A stretch of DNA of 64,000 bases from Desulfonema magnum. GTDB lineage: Bacteria; Desulfobacterota; Desulfobacteria; Desulfobacterales; 4be13. Under the pieces are notes generated by a model. The model searched no databases. It saw only the letters and a list, made by a program, of their open reading frames with translations, and was not told the origin of the DNA. The stretch spans positions 5,167,633 to 5,231,632 of the forward strand of contig NZ_CP061800.1 of assembly GCF_017377395.1 (NCBI RefSeq). Direction: 5' to 3'. Both the position numbers and the translations under genes were made by a program. Shown here piece after piece: positions 36,300-45,073 of this stretch (its first letter is position 1; the number at the start of each line of letters is the position of its first letter).

Positions 36300-36462
36300 A
36301 TGATAGATTTCATTAAGAAAGGAAAATCTGTTATCGGCTCGGCCAATGAATGTTTCTTTCTGTCGTTGTCATTACGGGGGCCGCCACTCTGAATGCTGCA
36401 AATATACGGCCCTTACAGGGCTTAATCGGCCATCCCCTAAATCCTTTAAAATCAACAGTTTA
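36300..36462 (+). pseudogene. Decayed small membrane or exported protein gene
   Basis: After GGGAGGTGTGAAC the ATG at 36300 opens a 30-residue ORF (MIDFIKKGKSVIGSANECFF, then a stop at 36392). A second frame from 36350 reads MFLSVVVITGAATLNAAN, a good end of a signal peptide or membrane span. The two together look like one short protein split by a frameshift. From about 36400 the sequence becomes a dispersed repeat ending CATCCCCTAAATCC, so the 3' end was replaced by an insertion. Its promoter box is intact. Confidence 0.45.
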
Positions 36463-36482
36463 ATTTAAAAAAGGAGTTTTCA

Positions 36483-36893
36483 ATGAACATAAGAAAAGTT
36501 TCAACAATGGCAGTTATTTTCGGAAGTCTCATCATTTTTCTGGCGGCATCGTATGCCGCGGCGCAGAAGGGCAGATTCAGAGGGACAGAGAGAAATCCGG
36601 ATCAGATTATGTCTGTCCTGAAAGATCGGCTCAGTCTGACCGAGGAACAGGAGGCACAGGTTCGTCCGATTATGGAGGAGCAAATTGAAAAACAGCGTGC
36701 GCTTTTTGAGAAATACAGAGGAAAGGGCCGGGCAGACAGACGCACCATGAGGGATGAGATGCAAAAAAATCAGGAAGATACTGAAAAGCGTCTTGAAGGG
36801 GTTCTCTCAAAGGAACAGATGGATGAATTCAGAAAAATTCGAGATGAAAAACGTAACAAAATGCGCGGAAAAGGACGCAATCGTCGCGGTTAA
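36483..36893 (+). CDS. Spy/CpxP-like periplasmic protein
   Basis: The 136-residue protein has a signal peptide (IRKVSTMAVIFGSLIIFLAA, with ASYAAA before the likely cut). Its basic helical domain contains LSLTEEQEAQVRPIMEE, an LTxxQ-type motif of Spy/CpxP chaperone-like proteins, and ends in a KNKMRGKGRNRRG tail. AAAGGAG precedes the ATG. It begins a set of envelope-stress genes running to 38963. The likely role is a periplasmic folding sensor or chaperone. A 52-bp gap separates it from a second protein of the same type. Confidence 0.75.
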   Translation: MNIRKVSTMAVIFGSLIIFLAASYAAAQKGRFRGTERNPDQIMSVLKDRLSLTEEQEAQVRPIMEEQIEKQRALFEKYRGKGRADRRTMRDEMQKNQEDTEKRLEGVLSKEQMDEFRKIRDEKRNKMRGKGRNRRG

Positions 36894-36945
36894 AAACTGT
36901 CCGTCATTAGCAACATAAACACTTTTAATAAGAGGAGGCAACAAA

Positions 36946-37446
36946 ATGAAGGCAATGAAAACATTAAGTATGGTATTGGTTCTTGTGATGCTTTTCAGCG
37001 GAGCGGCAATGGCCGGAAAATTTGGGAAACATCATCACGGGTTTGGCATGGACGGCGGATTCATGGGATTCAGAGGACTGATCAGACAGCTTGATCTTTC
37101 CGAGGCTCAGAAAACCGAGGTGGCGAATGTTCTCACGAAGTATCGGGACAATATAAGAAACACCGCTGACAGTCTTGCAGAGACCAGAGGAAACATGAAC
37201 ACTGTGATGCTTACCGAAGAATTTAACGAAGCCAATCTCCGAGAAGCTTTTCAAAAGGCGGCATCTCTTCAGGAAGATTTTTTTGTGTTGCGAGCAAAAA
37301 TTTTTTCTGAAATAAAGCCCCTGCTGACACCTGAACAACTTGAGCTTCTGAAGCAAAAAAAAGCAGAAATGACAGAGAAAATGAAAGCGCGTATGAATTT
37401 CAGACACTCAAAATTCGATGCCTGGCTTGAATCTCACGGTGAATAG
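36946..37446 (+). CDS. Second Spy/CpxP-like periplasmic protein
   Basis: The 166-residue protein starts MKAMKTLSMVLVLVMLFSGA with a clear signal peptide ending AMA-GKFGKHH. A histidine/glycine-rich segment (KHHHGFGMDGGF) that could bind metal follows. The helical domain has LIRQLDLSEAQKTEVANVL and LLTPEQLELLKQKKAEM, two LTxxQ-like motifs, as in zinc-responsive periplasmic proteins. AAGAGGAGG precedes the ATG. With the preceding gene and the sigma factor downstream it forms a probable envelope or metal stress unit. Confidence 0.78.
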   Translation: MKAMKTLSMVLVLVMLFSGAAMAGKFGKHHHGFGMDGGFMGFRGLIRQLDLSEAQKTEVANVLTKYRDNIRNTADSLAETRGNMNTVMLTEEFNEANLREAFQKAASLQEDFFVLRAKIFSEIKPLLTPEQLELLKQKKAEMTEKMKARMNFRHSKFDAWLESHGE

Positions 37447-37520
37447 AGCTTGCCAAAAGGCTCAGAAAGGGATATGTTTTATTTTCTGAGCTGCAAACCC
37501 GATGCAAAGGGCTTAGTCAG

Positions 37521-37593
37521 GGCGTGCCTGTGTAGTGAGACGTCCGAGGTTTTGAAAACCTCGGACGTCTCATGTCACCAACTTTGGCACGCC
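37521..37593. repeat. Nested stem-loop before the ECF sigma gene
   Basis: GGCGTGCC (37521-37528) pairs with GGCACGCC (37586-37593). Inside it, GAGACGTCCGAGGTTTT (37537 onwards) pairs with its inverse to 37571. A close relative is at 44682-44712. It may terminate the Spy-like transcript. Confidence 0.65.
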
Positions 37594-37634
37594 GAACTGA
37601 CGGACAGGCCCGATGTAAAAAGAATTCTGAAACC

Positions 37635-38234
37635 ATGCATAATCATTCAGACAGTGACGTTGAAATTGTTCGCCGGGTCATTGAGGGCGATGTAAACGCT
37701 TATGAACATTTGCTGAAAAAATACAAAGATTATGTTTTTAAAATTGTCAATAAGCATATTCCTTATGATCAGGTGGAGGAAACTGCCCATGATGTGTTTA
37801 TACGGGCTTATCAGTCTTTGCCGAAATTCAAAAACAAGGGCAGTTTCAAACAATGGTTAGCCAGAATTGCCGTGCGGACCTGCTATGATTTTTGGAGAAA
37901 AACATATCGTTCCCGGGAACTCCCCATGAGTTCTCTGACTGAAAAACAGCAGCACTGGGTAGAAAAGGTCATCTCGGACCAGTCTGAGCAGTCATTCAGC
38001 GAAAACGAATTGCAAAAAGAAGCCAGAGAGGTTTTGGATTATGCTTTGGACAGATTATCACCCGAGGACAGAATGGTTTTGGAGCTGATTTATCTGAAAG
38101 GCTTATCAGGAAAAGAAGCCGCGGAACTTCTGGGATGGAGTATTGCCAATGTAAAAATCCGCTTATTTCGTTCTCGTAAAAAACTTCATAAGCTGCTTAC
38201 CGGATTCATTGAAAGACAAGAGAGGGAGATATGA
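37635..38234 (+). CDS. ECF RNA polymerase sigma factor
   Basis: The 199-residue protein has sigma region 2 (AYEHLLKKYKDYVFKIVNK, then EETAHDVFIRAYQSLPKF and GSFKQWLARIAVRTCYDF) and region 4 (RLSPEDRMVLELIYLKGLSG, then KEAAELLGWSIANVKIRLFR). The start at 37635 (MHNHSDSD) is preferred over 37572, which lies in the stem-loop. Its stop overlaps the next ATG (ATGA), so the next protein, a membrane protein, is the likely anti-sigma partner. It is not close to the type III-E sigma factor, but the two may read similar promoters (see the box at 36246). Confidence 0.92.
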   Translation: MHNHSDSDVEIVRRVIEGDVNAYEHLLKKYKDYVFKIVNKHIPYDQVEETAHDVFIRAYQSLPKFKNKGSFKQWLARIAVRTCYDFWRKTYRSRELPMSSLTEKQQHWVEKVISDQSEQSFSENELQKEAREVLDYALDRLSPEDRMVLELIYLKGLSGKEAAELLGWSIANVKIRLFRSRKKLHKLLTGFIERQEREI

Positions 38235-38554
38235 AATTCTTTAAGAAAGATCATATGAAGCTAAAAAAAGCATTTATCAGAGCTTATCATGAAAAAGAAA
38301 ACACTGAGACCGGCGAAGAATGGCAGATGAATGTAATGCGTCATATCCGGCTTCTGGGGCCGCTCAGTTCCGAAATAAATTATGTTAAGCTGTTTGACCA
38401 GTTTGTATGGCGTTTTGCCACGGGTGCCTGTTTTTTAGCGCTTATTTTATCTGCTTATGCGCTTCAGACAGGTTTTCAGCCCGAATATGAACTGGCAAAA
38501 CTCTTTATAACTGATCCAATGGATTTCACTTTTACACAATATTTCGGAATATAA
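38231..38554 (+). CDS. Single-span membrane protein, probable anti-sigma partner
   Basis: The 107-residue protein has a charged cytoplasmic N-terminus (KKAFIRAYHEKENTETGEEW). One membrane segment (FATGACFLALILSAYALQ) follows, then a short outer tail. The start overlaps the sigma-factor stop. Position, size and topology fit a minimal anti-sigma factor, but no zinc-binding HxxxCxxC motif is seen, so this is inference from context. It is followed 4 bp later by a metal-sensor-like protein. Confidence 0.7.
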   Translation: MKFFKKDHMKLKKAFIRAYHEKENTETGEEWQMNVMRHIRLLGPLSSEINYVKLFDQFVWRFATGACFLALILSAYALQTGFQPEYELAKLFITDPMDFTFTQYFGI

Positions 38555-38558
38555 GCCG

Positions 38559-38963
38559 ATGAAGATGAATAAAATAAAAATAATTGCAGGTGTGGTCTTT
38601 GTTTTTTTTCTGGGTGGTGTCATCGGTTCAGTGGGAACCGGAATATATATCAGACACAGGATTGAAGCTTTTGCAAAGGGAGGGGGTCCTTTAGGGAAAA
38701 GGGTTCTGGCCATGAAAAAACTCTCAGCCGAACTTGATCTGACACCTTCCCAGCGTCTTGAAATTGAAAAAATCGTGGATAACACGCTGACCCGGCTGCA
38801 TGAATTCAGACGAAAACACCACCCTGAGTTGGAAAAAATATTTGATCATGCAGTGCTGGCAATAAAGAAACATCTGAACGACGAACAGAAACAGAAAATG
38901 GATGAACTCAGTGAAAAATTAAAAAAACGCTGGTGTCGCAAGAAGTTCAGGCACCGCCCCTGA
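38559..38963 (+). CDS. Membrane-anchored periplasmic sensor of the Spy/CnrR type
   Basis: The 134-residue protein has an N-terminal span (IKIIAGVVFVFFLGGVIGSV). Its helical domain contains AELDLTPSQRLEIEKIVDN and IKKHLNDEQKQKMDELSEK, an LTxxQ-type fold like periplasmic heavy-metal sensors that control a sigma/anti-sigma pair. It ends in a basic tail and overlaps the convergent cyclic-nucleotide-binding gene by 17 bp. The cassette of sigma factor, membrane protein and this sensor resembles the Cnr/Zra-type arrangement. Confidence 0.75.
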   Translation: MKMNKIKIIAGVVFVFFLGGVIGSVGTGIYIRHRIEAFAKGGGPLGKRVLAMKKLSAELDLTPSQRLEIEKIVDNTLTRLHEFRRKHHPELEKIFDHAVLAIKKHLNDEQKQKMDELSEKLKKRWCRKKFRHRP

Positions 38964-39447
38964 GTCTTTCAGCTTCTTTTTTAGTCTTAACCAGCTCATC
39001 GTTGATCAGACGCAACCGGATGGCAATGAATTCCATAAATATCCTGTATAATAACAATAAAACATCTGTTATCTCATCAGAGGTAAGCCTGTTTGCAAAG
39101 GAAGGAGGGTTCACTGCCAGACAAACCACTTTGCCTTCCGCGTACACAGAGGCTGTTGTCACCAAACCATCCAATATTTCCATTTCTCCGAATATTTCCC
39201 CCTGCCTGTCAATTATTTCGCTTTTTGCTCCTTCTTTCCTGACGCGTACCTTACCGGATAAAAGAAAATAAATACACGGATCCCTGTCGTTTTTTTCAAT
39301 AATAAGCTCCCCATCTTCGTAAGCTTTTATCCTGCTCAGTCTGAGCGACTGCCTGAGATTTTTGATTTCAAATTTTCTCAGGGGCGGATTTGTTATAAGC
39401 CTTTGTATATTCAGAATGTTATTCTTAAAATATTTTGATCGGAACAT
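38947..39447 (-). CDS. Cyclic nucleotide-binding domain protein
   Basis: The 166-residue protein is almost entirely a Crp-type nucleotide-binding domain: RIKAYEDGELIIEKNDRDPC, IYFLLSGKVRVRKEG and GEIFGEMEILDGLVTTASVY. The E-RxA-type phosphate-binding cassette is replaced by GLVTTASVYA, so cAMP binding is uncertain. There is no DNA-binding helix-turn-helix; a helical tail ends KTKKEAERLRGGA. It may act as a regulatory subunit. No strong ribosome site is seen. It is convergent with the stress cassette. Confidence 0.85.
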   Translation of the reverse strand: MFRSKYFKNNILNIQRLITNPPLRKFEIKNLRQSLRLSRIKAYEDGELIIEKNDRDPCIYFLLSGKVRVRKEGAKSEIIDRQGEIFGEMEILDGLVTTASVYAEGKVVCLAVNPPSFANRLTSDEITDVLLLLYRIFMEFIAIRLRLINDELVKTKKEAERLRGGA

Positions 39448-40280
39448 TTTTTATACTCCTGTCATGCGCTTTAAAAATGCTTTAATCCGGGCGTATTCAT
39501 AAATTGAGGTGAGGAAGTGCGGAAATGAAATTTCAGCATCAGCTCATGCCATCGGCCTTTTGAAAATTGGTTTCACGCTTCAGCGTGGGAAAAATATGAA
39601 TTTCCTTCTTTATTCCTGATTACAACAATTCAATAAATTATTTTACACTTCCTTGAAATGAACAGACCAACGTCACAGGTTCGTACACAATTTTTCAGCC
39701 CGACAAAATCCATTTAAATCAGGATATCAAGCTCTTGTCAACAGTGTACGAATTTAGAGAACACCAAATAAATAATATCAGCAGATCAAAATTTTTTTCC
39801 GAAGAGCAAAAACAGAGCAAAGCCGATTATTTTATTATAACGGATTTAGGGGAGACTGGCAATCCACTGTAACGTTTTTTATTTATTGAAAAATTATACT
39901 GAGGATATGCGGCCCTTACGGGGTCTGGCGGGGCAACACTGTTGACCTGATAGCAGGCAAATTTTTCCGGAGTGCGAAAAATGCTTTTTCGCAAATGCAA
40001 AAATAAAATTTTTGCACTCCGGAAGCGCTTACTGCCACAAAGGCAGATAAGGAAATAAAAGGGTTTGACATTACAGAACATGGCACCAATGCTTATCCTG
40101 ATTTTGAGAGGTTACATGGTTACATGGTAGCGGAACGGGGATAGTCGGAGGTTTTGGGAAGCCGGGGATTCCGGAGAAAAACCAGAAACCAGGCACCCTG
40201 GTTCCGAATAACGAAGCTGCTTGAATCTAAGGCAAGCAAACCGGGTTTTTGAAAAACCCGGTTTGCTATGATATTATGAT
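39448..40280. repeat. Intergenic region with dispersed repeats
   Basis: No gene is seen in 833 bp. About 39833-39852 holds ATTATAACGGATTTAGGGGA, the terminal repeat of the element at 58682-59151. About 39966-40023 holds the TCCGGAGTGCGAAAAATGC palindrome family. A stem-loop lies at the right end (40235-40267). The segment near 39901-39930 matches GCCCTTACGGGGTCTGG relatives at 36408 and 59105. Confidence 0.7.
40235..40267 (-). terminator. Strong stem-loop after the DsbA-like gene
   Basis: AGCAAACCGGGTTTTT pairs with AAAAACCCGGTTTGCT around a 1-nt centre. It starts 14 bases after the stop of the minus-strand gene at 40281. No T-run follows the stem, but its position and stability suit transcription termination or 3'-end protection. 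Confidence 0.55.
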
Positions 40281-41072
40281 TTATTTTTGTTTTTTTTCTG
40301 CTTTTTTTTCTGCCAAAAGGCGATCAACAACTTTTGAAAAATAGTCTATCTTCTGGGCACCTCTTATAACAATGCCATTTGCCACAAATGACGGGGTTCC
40401 TTTCAATTTATATTTTTCTGCTTCTTCCCTCTCAGCTTCTATCTGAACGATTATTTCATCAGAATTCCGGTCTTTGTTGAATTTTTCCACATCAAGGGAT
40501 AGATCTTCAGCAAATTTGACAAACATCTCTTCATTTAAATCTGAGGCATTTTTAAAGAGGAGATCATGGTATTCCCAGAATTTTCCCTGTTTATTGGCAG
40601 CCAGGGCCGCACTGGCCGCAGGCAAAGCCTGTTTGTGAAAATCAAGCGGATTGTTCTTTAATGCCAGTCTGACTTTGCCAGGATATTTTTTTAAGACCCT
40701 TTCAACGGTTCTGGCTGCTCTTGAGCAATACGGGCATTGAAAATCTGTAAATTCAATAATGGTAATCGGAGCGTCTTTCGACCCCATTACCGGATTTATT
40801 TTCTCATCAACAGTAAGACCATTTATCCGATTTTTGAAACTTGATTCCAGCCTCTCTGCCAGTTTTCTCTTTTTTTCATGCTTTGCATAGGCATTAATGG
40901 TCTCGTAGATCAGTTTCGGATTTTCCTTAATTACTTCCTTGATAACCTCACGCAACCTGTCTTCATCAATGGTGATCTTGCCATCAATGGCGACTTCGCC
41001 CGCGGAGGTTGCCGCGGCACTAAAAAGGATCAGTCCCATAAAAGCCATAAATTTCATCAGCATTTTTTTCAT
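40281..41072 (-). CDS. Exported DsbA-family thiol oxidoreductase
   Basis: The 263-residue protein has a signal peptide (MKFMAFMGLILFSAAATSAG). A helical segment of about 70 residues is followed by a thioredoxin-fold DsbA domain with the active site Cys113-Pro-Tyr-Cys116 (DFQCPYCSRAA). LALKNNPLDFHKQALPAASA and KLKGTPSFVANGI give the cis-proline loop (TP). This matches disulfide oxidoreductases of the DsbA/BdbD group that act in the periplasm. No redox partner gene is adjacent. The N-terminal helical extension could be a dimerisation arm as in ScsC/DsbC-like proteins. Confidence 0.9.
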   Translation of the reverse strand: MKKMLMKFMAFMGLILFSAAATSAGEVAIDGKITIDEDRLREVIKEVIKENPKLIYETINAYAKHEKKRKLAERLESSFKNRINGLTVDEKINPVMGSKDAPITIIEFTDFQCPYCSRAARTVERVLKKYPGKVRLALKNNPLDFHKQALPAASAALAANKQGKFWEYHDLLFKNASDLNEEMFVKFAEDLSLDVEKFNKDRNSDEIIVQIEAEREEAEKYKLKGTPSFVANGIVIRGAQKIDYFSKVVDRLLAEKKAEKKQK

Positions 41073-41153
41073 TACTTTCTATCTCCGTTAAAAACTCATC
41101 CGGGCTCGGGAAAGTGATTCTCTGTTTTATTTCAGCAACTATCTTTGATTTCC

Positions 41154-41182
41154 GTTAATCAGTGGTTCTGAGCCACTGATTA
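41154..41182. repeat. Stem-loop with tandem ATCAGTGG-type repeats
   Basis: TTAATCAGTGG pairs with CCACTGATTA around TTCTGAG. Further copies of CCACTGATT and AATCAGTGGTTC lie to 41255. They are simple dispersed repeats in the 221-bp gap before the vWA gene. Confidence 0.6.
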
Positions 41183-41293
41183 CCACTGATTAAAGGGATT
41201 GCACAAATTTTTTTCAATCGATGAAATCAGCGAAATCCGTGTTAATCAGTGGTTCCGAACCCTTGCGACCTTGCACACAGCCTGAATTCTGAT

Positions 41294-42484
41294 CTATTTT
41301 GCCATGAGGTGGGTTATCGCACTTTCCAGCCCGTCAATTGAGAGCTCAAACATGGGAAAAATCTGGCGAATAATGGTAATCGTCCGGGTATAATCCCACA
41401 TATTTGAAGACACAGGGTTCAGCCATACACAATGGGGAAAAGTTTCCGCCATAAATTTCAGACGCTCAAGGCTCGCTTTTCCGCTCCGTTCATGCACATA
41501 AATTGACCCGTCCGTAGCCATTAGCTCATAAGGTGCCATGCTCGCGTCGCCCACGATAACCAGCCGGGTTTCCGGGTCAAAACGGGCGAACTCATCCACT
41601 TTTTGAGGCTTTCTGTATCTTGACGGGTCCTCCCATACACTGTCATAAATGGTATTGTGAAAAAAATAGGTTTTCAGTTCCTTAAACTGTCCCCTGGCAT
41701 AATCAAAAATGGTCTGAACAACTGGGATATAAGGATCCATGGACCATCCCCCGTTATCAATGGCAAGGATGACCTTGAGACGGTCTTTCAGACTTCTTTC
41801 AAAAACAATCTCAATTTCCCCTCCGTTCTTCAAGGTCTGGTAAATGGTGGCATCAACATTCACCTGATCTTTGGGACCCGAGGGGATCATATTCCGGAGC
41901 CGTTTCAGGGCCTCGCCCACCATGGCCTGCGTCAGCGGACCGCTCAAGGAATAATCTTTATACCTGCGTTCCATGGCGACCTTTACAGCAGACTTATTCC
42001 GGGATACGCCTCCCACACGCATTCCTCCCGGATGATACCCGGAATGCCCCACCGGGGATGTTCCCCCGGTTCCGATCCACTTGCCTCCGCCGTCATGGCG
42101 TCCTGTCTGCTCTTTAAGACGCTCCTTGAAATAGTCAAGGAGTTCGTCAGGATTAAGCTTGTTGAGTTTTGACTCATCAACACCAAGTGCATCCGCAAGC
42201 GTTTTGGGGTCCTGCAACCATTGTTCCAGCAACTCCTTTGCCATTTGGGAAAATTCAGCCTCATCATAATCCGGCAGTTCGGCCCCTTCAAAATGATGGG
42301 CGAATATCTGATCAAACAGGTCAAAATATCGTTCACTTTTCACCAAAATTGACCGGGCGCAAGTGTAGAACTCATCCACAGAATTGATAAGCCCCCTGCT
42401 TAACGCTTTTTGAAGGGTCAGAAACGAAGTCGGGCTGACAGGTATTCCTAAACTCTTTAATTTATAAAAGAAATCTATAAACAT
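41294..42484 (-). CDS. CoxE-like protein with von Willebrand A domain
   Basis: The 396-residue protein ends in a vWA-like domain of the CoxE group. It includes ILAIDNGGWSMDPYIPVVQT, where the metal site reads DNGGWS rather than DxSGS and so is degenerate, and RLVIVGDASMAPYELMATDG. The middle carries a glycine-rich loop (GKWIGTGGTSPVGHSGYHPG). Such proteins work with the MoxR-type ATPase, here encoded 109 bp upstream on the same strand, to remodel or insert cofactors in client proteins. The client is not evident from neighbours. Confidence 0.88.
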   Translation of the reverse strand: MFIDFFYKLKSLGIPVSPTSFLTLQKALSRGLINSVDEFYTCARSILVKSERYFDLFDQIFAHHFEGAELPDYDEAEFSQMAKELLEQWLQDPKTLADALGVDESKLNKLNPDELLDYFKERLKEQTGRHDGGGKWIGTGGTSPVGHSGYHPGGMRVGGVSRNKSAVKVAMERRYKDYSLSGPLTQAMVGEALKRLRNMIPSGPKDQVNVDATIYQTLKNGGEIEIVFERSLKDRLKVILAIDNGGWSMDPYIPVVQTIFDYARGQFKELKTYFFHNTIYDSVWEDPSRYRKPQKVDEFARFDPETRLVIVGDASMAPYELMATDGSIYVHERSGKASLERLKFMAETFPHCVWLNPVSSNMWDYTRTITIIRQIFPMFELSIDGLESAITHLMAK

Positions 42485-42593
42485 TTTTTTATCAGTTATC
42501 AGTTGTCAATTATCAGTTATCAGGCATCAGTTATCAGTTTCAAGTTCCGAGTTTCGAGTTTCAAGTTTCAAGTTTCACTGATAACTGACTCAA

Positions 42594-43442
42594 TTAAAAT
42601 AATCTGCGGCGGCTGGTGAAATTCGTAGCCCGGCCATAATCCTGGCTTTTTTTGAACAGAACACCCAGAAACGGCACCTCACCTTTGATCAGTTTTTTGG
42701 GCTTAAAGTCAGGATCAGCGTTCAGGGCACGTATCCAGTTAATCAGCTCCCTGGTGGCGGGTTTTTTCTCTATGGCTTCAAGCTCCCGAAGTTTGTAAAA
42801 GGTGGAGACTGAATTTTCCAAAAGTTCCGAATCAAGTCCTGGAAAATGGACATCAATGATTTTGCGCATCATCTTGGGATCAGGAAAGGCAATATGATGG
42901 AAATTACACCGGCCCAGAAACGGATCTGACAGATCTTTTTTGGCATTGGACGTAATGATAATGACCGGGCGGTGTTTGGCTGTTATGGTTTTATCAATTT
43001 CAATAATGTCGAATTCCATCTGATCCAGCACATCCAGCATATCATCCTGAAAGTCTGTGTCTGCCTTGTCAATTTCATCAATTAACAAAACGGTTCTGGT
43101 ATCAGCAGTAAATGCCTGGCCGATCTTTCCCATTTTTATGTAGTTTTCAATATTGCTGACATCTCTTTTGGAATCACCGAACCGGCTGTCATTTAACCGT
43201 GTGAGCGTGTCATACTGATAAAGCCCTTCAATCAGTTTCATGCTGGATTTCACATTCAGCACAATCAGCGGCATTTGCAAGCTTTCCGCAATGGCATGGG
43301 CGAGCATGGTTTTGCCGGTTCCTGGTTCACCTTTCAGCAGAAGCGGCATTTCAAGTGACATGGATATGTTCACAATACTGGCCAGTTCACTGTCTAAAAT
43401 ATAACGAGTTGCTCCTGAAAATTTTGTTTTGTTATCAACCAT
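42594..43442 (-). CDS. MoxR-type AAA+ ATPase
   Basis: This 282-residue AAA+ ATPase has Walker A GEPGTGKT (38-45), Walker B VLLIDEIDKAD, the sensor-1 region VIIITSNAKKDLSD and the arginine-finger region DPFLGRCNFHHIAFP. It belongs to the MoxR/CoxD group that acts with a vWA partner. The partner gene follows on the same strand at 42484. The gap between them holds only simple ATCAGTTATCAG-type repeats. The likely role is chaperone-like maturation of an enzyme complex. Confidence 0.92.
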   Translation of the reverse strand: MVDNKTKFSGATRYILDSELASIVNISMSLEMPLLLKGEPGTGKTMLAHAIAESLQMPLIVLNVKSSMKLIEGLYQYDTLTRLNDSRFGDSKRDVSNIENYIKMGKIGQAFTADTRTVLLIDEIDKADTDFQDDMLDVLDQMEFDIIEIDKTITAKHRPVIIITSNAKKDLSDPFLGRCNFHHIAFPDPKMMRKIIDVHFPGLDSELLENSVSTFYKLRELEAIEKKPATRELINWIRALNADPDFKPKKLIKGEVPFLGVLFKKSQDYGRATNFTSRRRLF

Positions 43443-43533
43443 TAAAAAAAACCTCGTCTAAAAAATTTTTTTAAGTGTCTGAGTGTTCAGATATCCGATT
43501 ATTGGTGAATAAATACTCAGACACTCAGACCAC

Positions 43534-44607
43534 CTATCGAATATCACTTCTTAACTTTTCCGAAACGTCTTTTGTCAATTTAAGCACTTTCGTTGCATGG
43601 TCAAGGCTTAAAGAACCTGTTCCGCAGCTCGGGGTAATAAGGGAGTTTGCCAATATGATGGATTTATTAATACCCAGTGCCTCAATCTCCTTCATCTGAT
43701 CTTTCCACTTGTTCACCAGTGAATCCGCTGTTTCTCTTTCAATATCATCTGCTTGTGAGGTCGGAACAATCCCCCAGGCAACAATACGTCCTGATTCGAT
43801 AAATTTTTTAATATGGTCTGCAAAAAGTATAAATTTATCAAAAAAAGAATACGCGTCAAAGCTGACAATATCCGTAGGAGATTCCAGGACCACAGGCCAT
43901 TCAGTATTTGCACACACATGGATGCCTGCCAGACCGCCTTCAGCGTGTACGGCTTCAATAACCTCCTCAAAACATGCGGCAACTTCCTCATTGGAAATGC
44001 TGATAAATTCAGATGAACCAAATCCGGCAAGAGCAGGTTCGTCAAAAAAGATAATCACAGGGCATCCGAATCTGGACAATTGTCTTACCTGCCAACTGGC
44101 TTTCCGGGCCAGAAGCTTTACAGCCGCATCCCTCAGTTGTTCATCATAAAAAATGGCTCTTCCGTTCTGATTTTTCACTGCTGTGGCAAAGGTTATGGGG
44201 CCGGCTATCTGTCCTTTGACAGCAATCGGGGGCTTGGGAAGTGCCCCGATATGTTCTGTCAATGTAAAAAATCCTTTGGCAGTATCTGCTTTCAGGGCAA
44301 ATCTGGAGTTGTAAGTATCTGCTTTTCCTTCTATATCTGCCATATACTCTTCATAAAATTTAAGGAGATCATCATCAAATGTTTCACCTGCCGTATTTAT
44401 GAAAGCCTTGTCACCTTCGATTGTAAGCCCCGGAAAACCCGGTAAAAACTGAAAAATCATCCCCTCTTCTTTATAAACCGGCAGCTGAACCCACAAAGGA
44501 ACTTCAGGGGTGTGATTTAAGACAAGCTCGATAGCGTCCTCATGATCTCCCATGGGAAGGCTTCCGATCAGAACCGGGAGAGCATTTGCCTGAAAATTTT
44601 TTACCAT
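43534..44607 (-). CDS. MetE C-terminal-like methyltransferase family protein
   Basis: The 357-residue protein has the TIM-barrel fold of the cobalamin-independent methionine synthase C-terminal domain and uroporphyrinogen decarboxylase relatives. The metal ligands fit: His and Cys in GIHVCANTEWP and a late Cys in TPSCGTGSLS, with VIIFFDEPALAGFG between. The N-terminal MetE domain is absent, so it may use a corrinoid protein or another methyl donor, as in archaeal-type MetE. The start lacks a strong ribosome site but is fixed by homology of VLIGSLPMGD. It has no operon partners. Confidence 0.8.
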   Translation of the reverse strand: MVKNFQANALPVLIGSLPMGDHEDAIELVLNHTPEVPLWVQLPVYKEEGMIFQFLPGFPGLTIEGDKAFINTAGETFDDDLLKFYEEYMADIEGKADTYNSRFALKADTAKGFFTLTEHIGALPKPPIAVKGQIAGPITFATAVKNQNGRAIFYDEQLRDAAVKLLARKASWQVRQLSRFGCPVIIFFDEPALAGFGSSEFISISNEEVAACFEEVIEAVHAEGGLAGIHVCANTEWPVVLESPTDIVSFDAYSFFDKFILFADHIKKFIESGRIVAWGIVPTSQADDIERETADSLVNKWKDQMKEIEALGINKSIILANSLITPSCGTGSLSLDHATKVLKLTKDVSEKLRSDIR

Positions 44608-45073
44608 TATTCAATCTCCTTTCTTTCTTTATTTATTGTATAGGAAATCATAAAACTGCGTTCGGACCTCCGAGACACTCAGACCTCCGAGGTTTTGAAA
44701 ACCTCGGAGGTCTTCGGTCAGATTTTGTTTTTATATACCCGATGATCAGATTTTTTGACCCGATTCGAATAAGGAATTTCCCAAAAAATAATTGATCCGA
44801 AATGTAGAAATGTAGGGTGGGTGGAGCGAAGCGAAACCCACCGAACAGCGCTGAAAGTTAAGGTCAGGAATTGAAAATTATCAATTATCAATTATCCATT
44901 ATCAATTATCAAGTTTTTTTGGAGCTTAGAAACGATACAAAAGGTTGTATGCAATGATCAAGTTTTTTCTTGATAAAAATATGAAAAATGTGGCATACAA
45001 ATTAATTATACATTCAGGCTTCTGAAATTTCCAATGGTTCGGAAGTTCTGATCTTATGAAGAGGAGGTTTTTT
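44608..45073. repeat. Intergenic region with a stem-loop and dispersed repeats
   Basis: No gene is seen. GACCTCCGAGGTTTT pairs with its inverse at 44682-44712 (relative at 37537). GTAGGGTGGGTGGAGCGAAG (about 44812) is the inverse of the repeat at 34208. TTATCAATTATCAATTATCC simple repeats lie at about 44876-44912. Confidence 0.65.

Noticed and set aside
40120..40150. ATAGTCGG on the plus strand as a minus-strand sigma box
   Set aside because: No left half at 30 nt, and no gene start nearby in that direction.
44714..44745. A further sigma-like box starting GGTCAGATTTT
   Set aside because: Only the left half matches; the right half reads CCCGATGAT and the segment belongs to a dispersed repeat, far from the tatA start.
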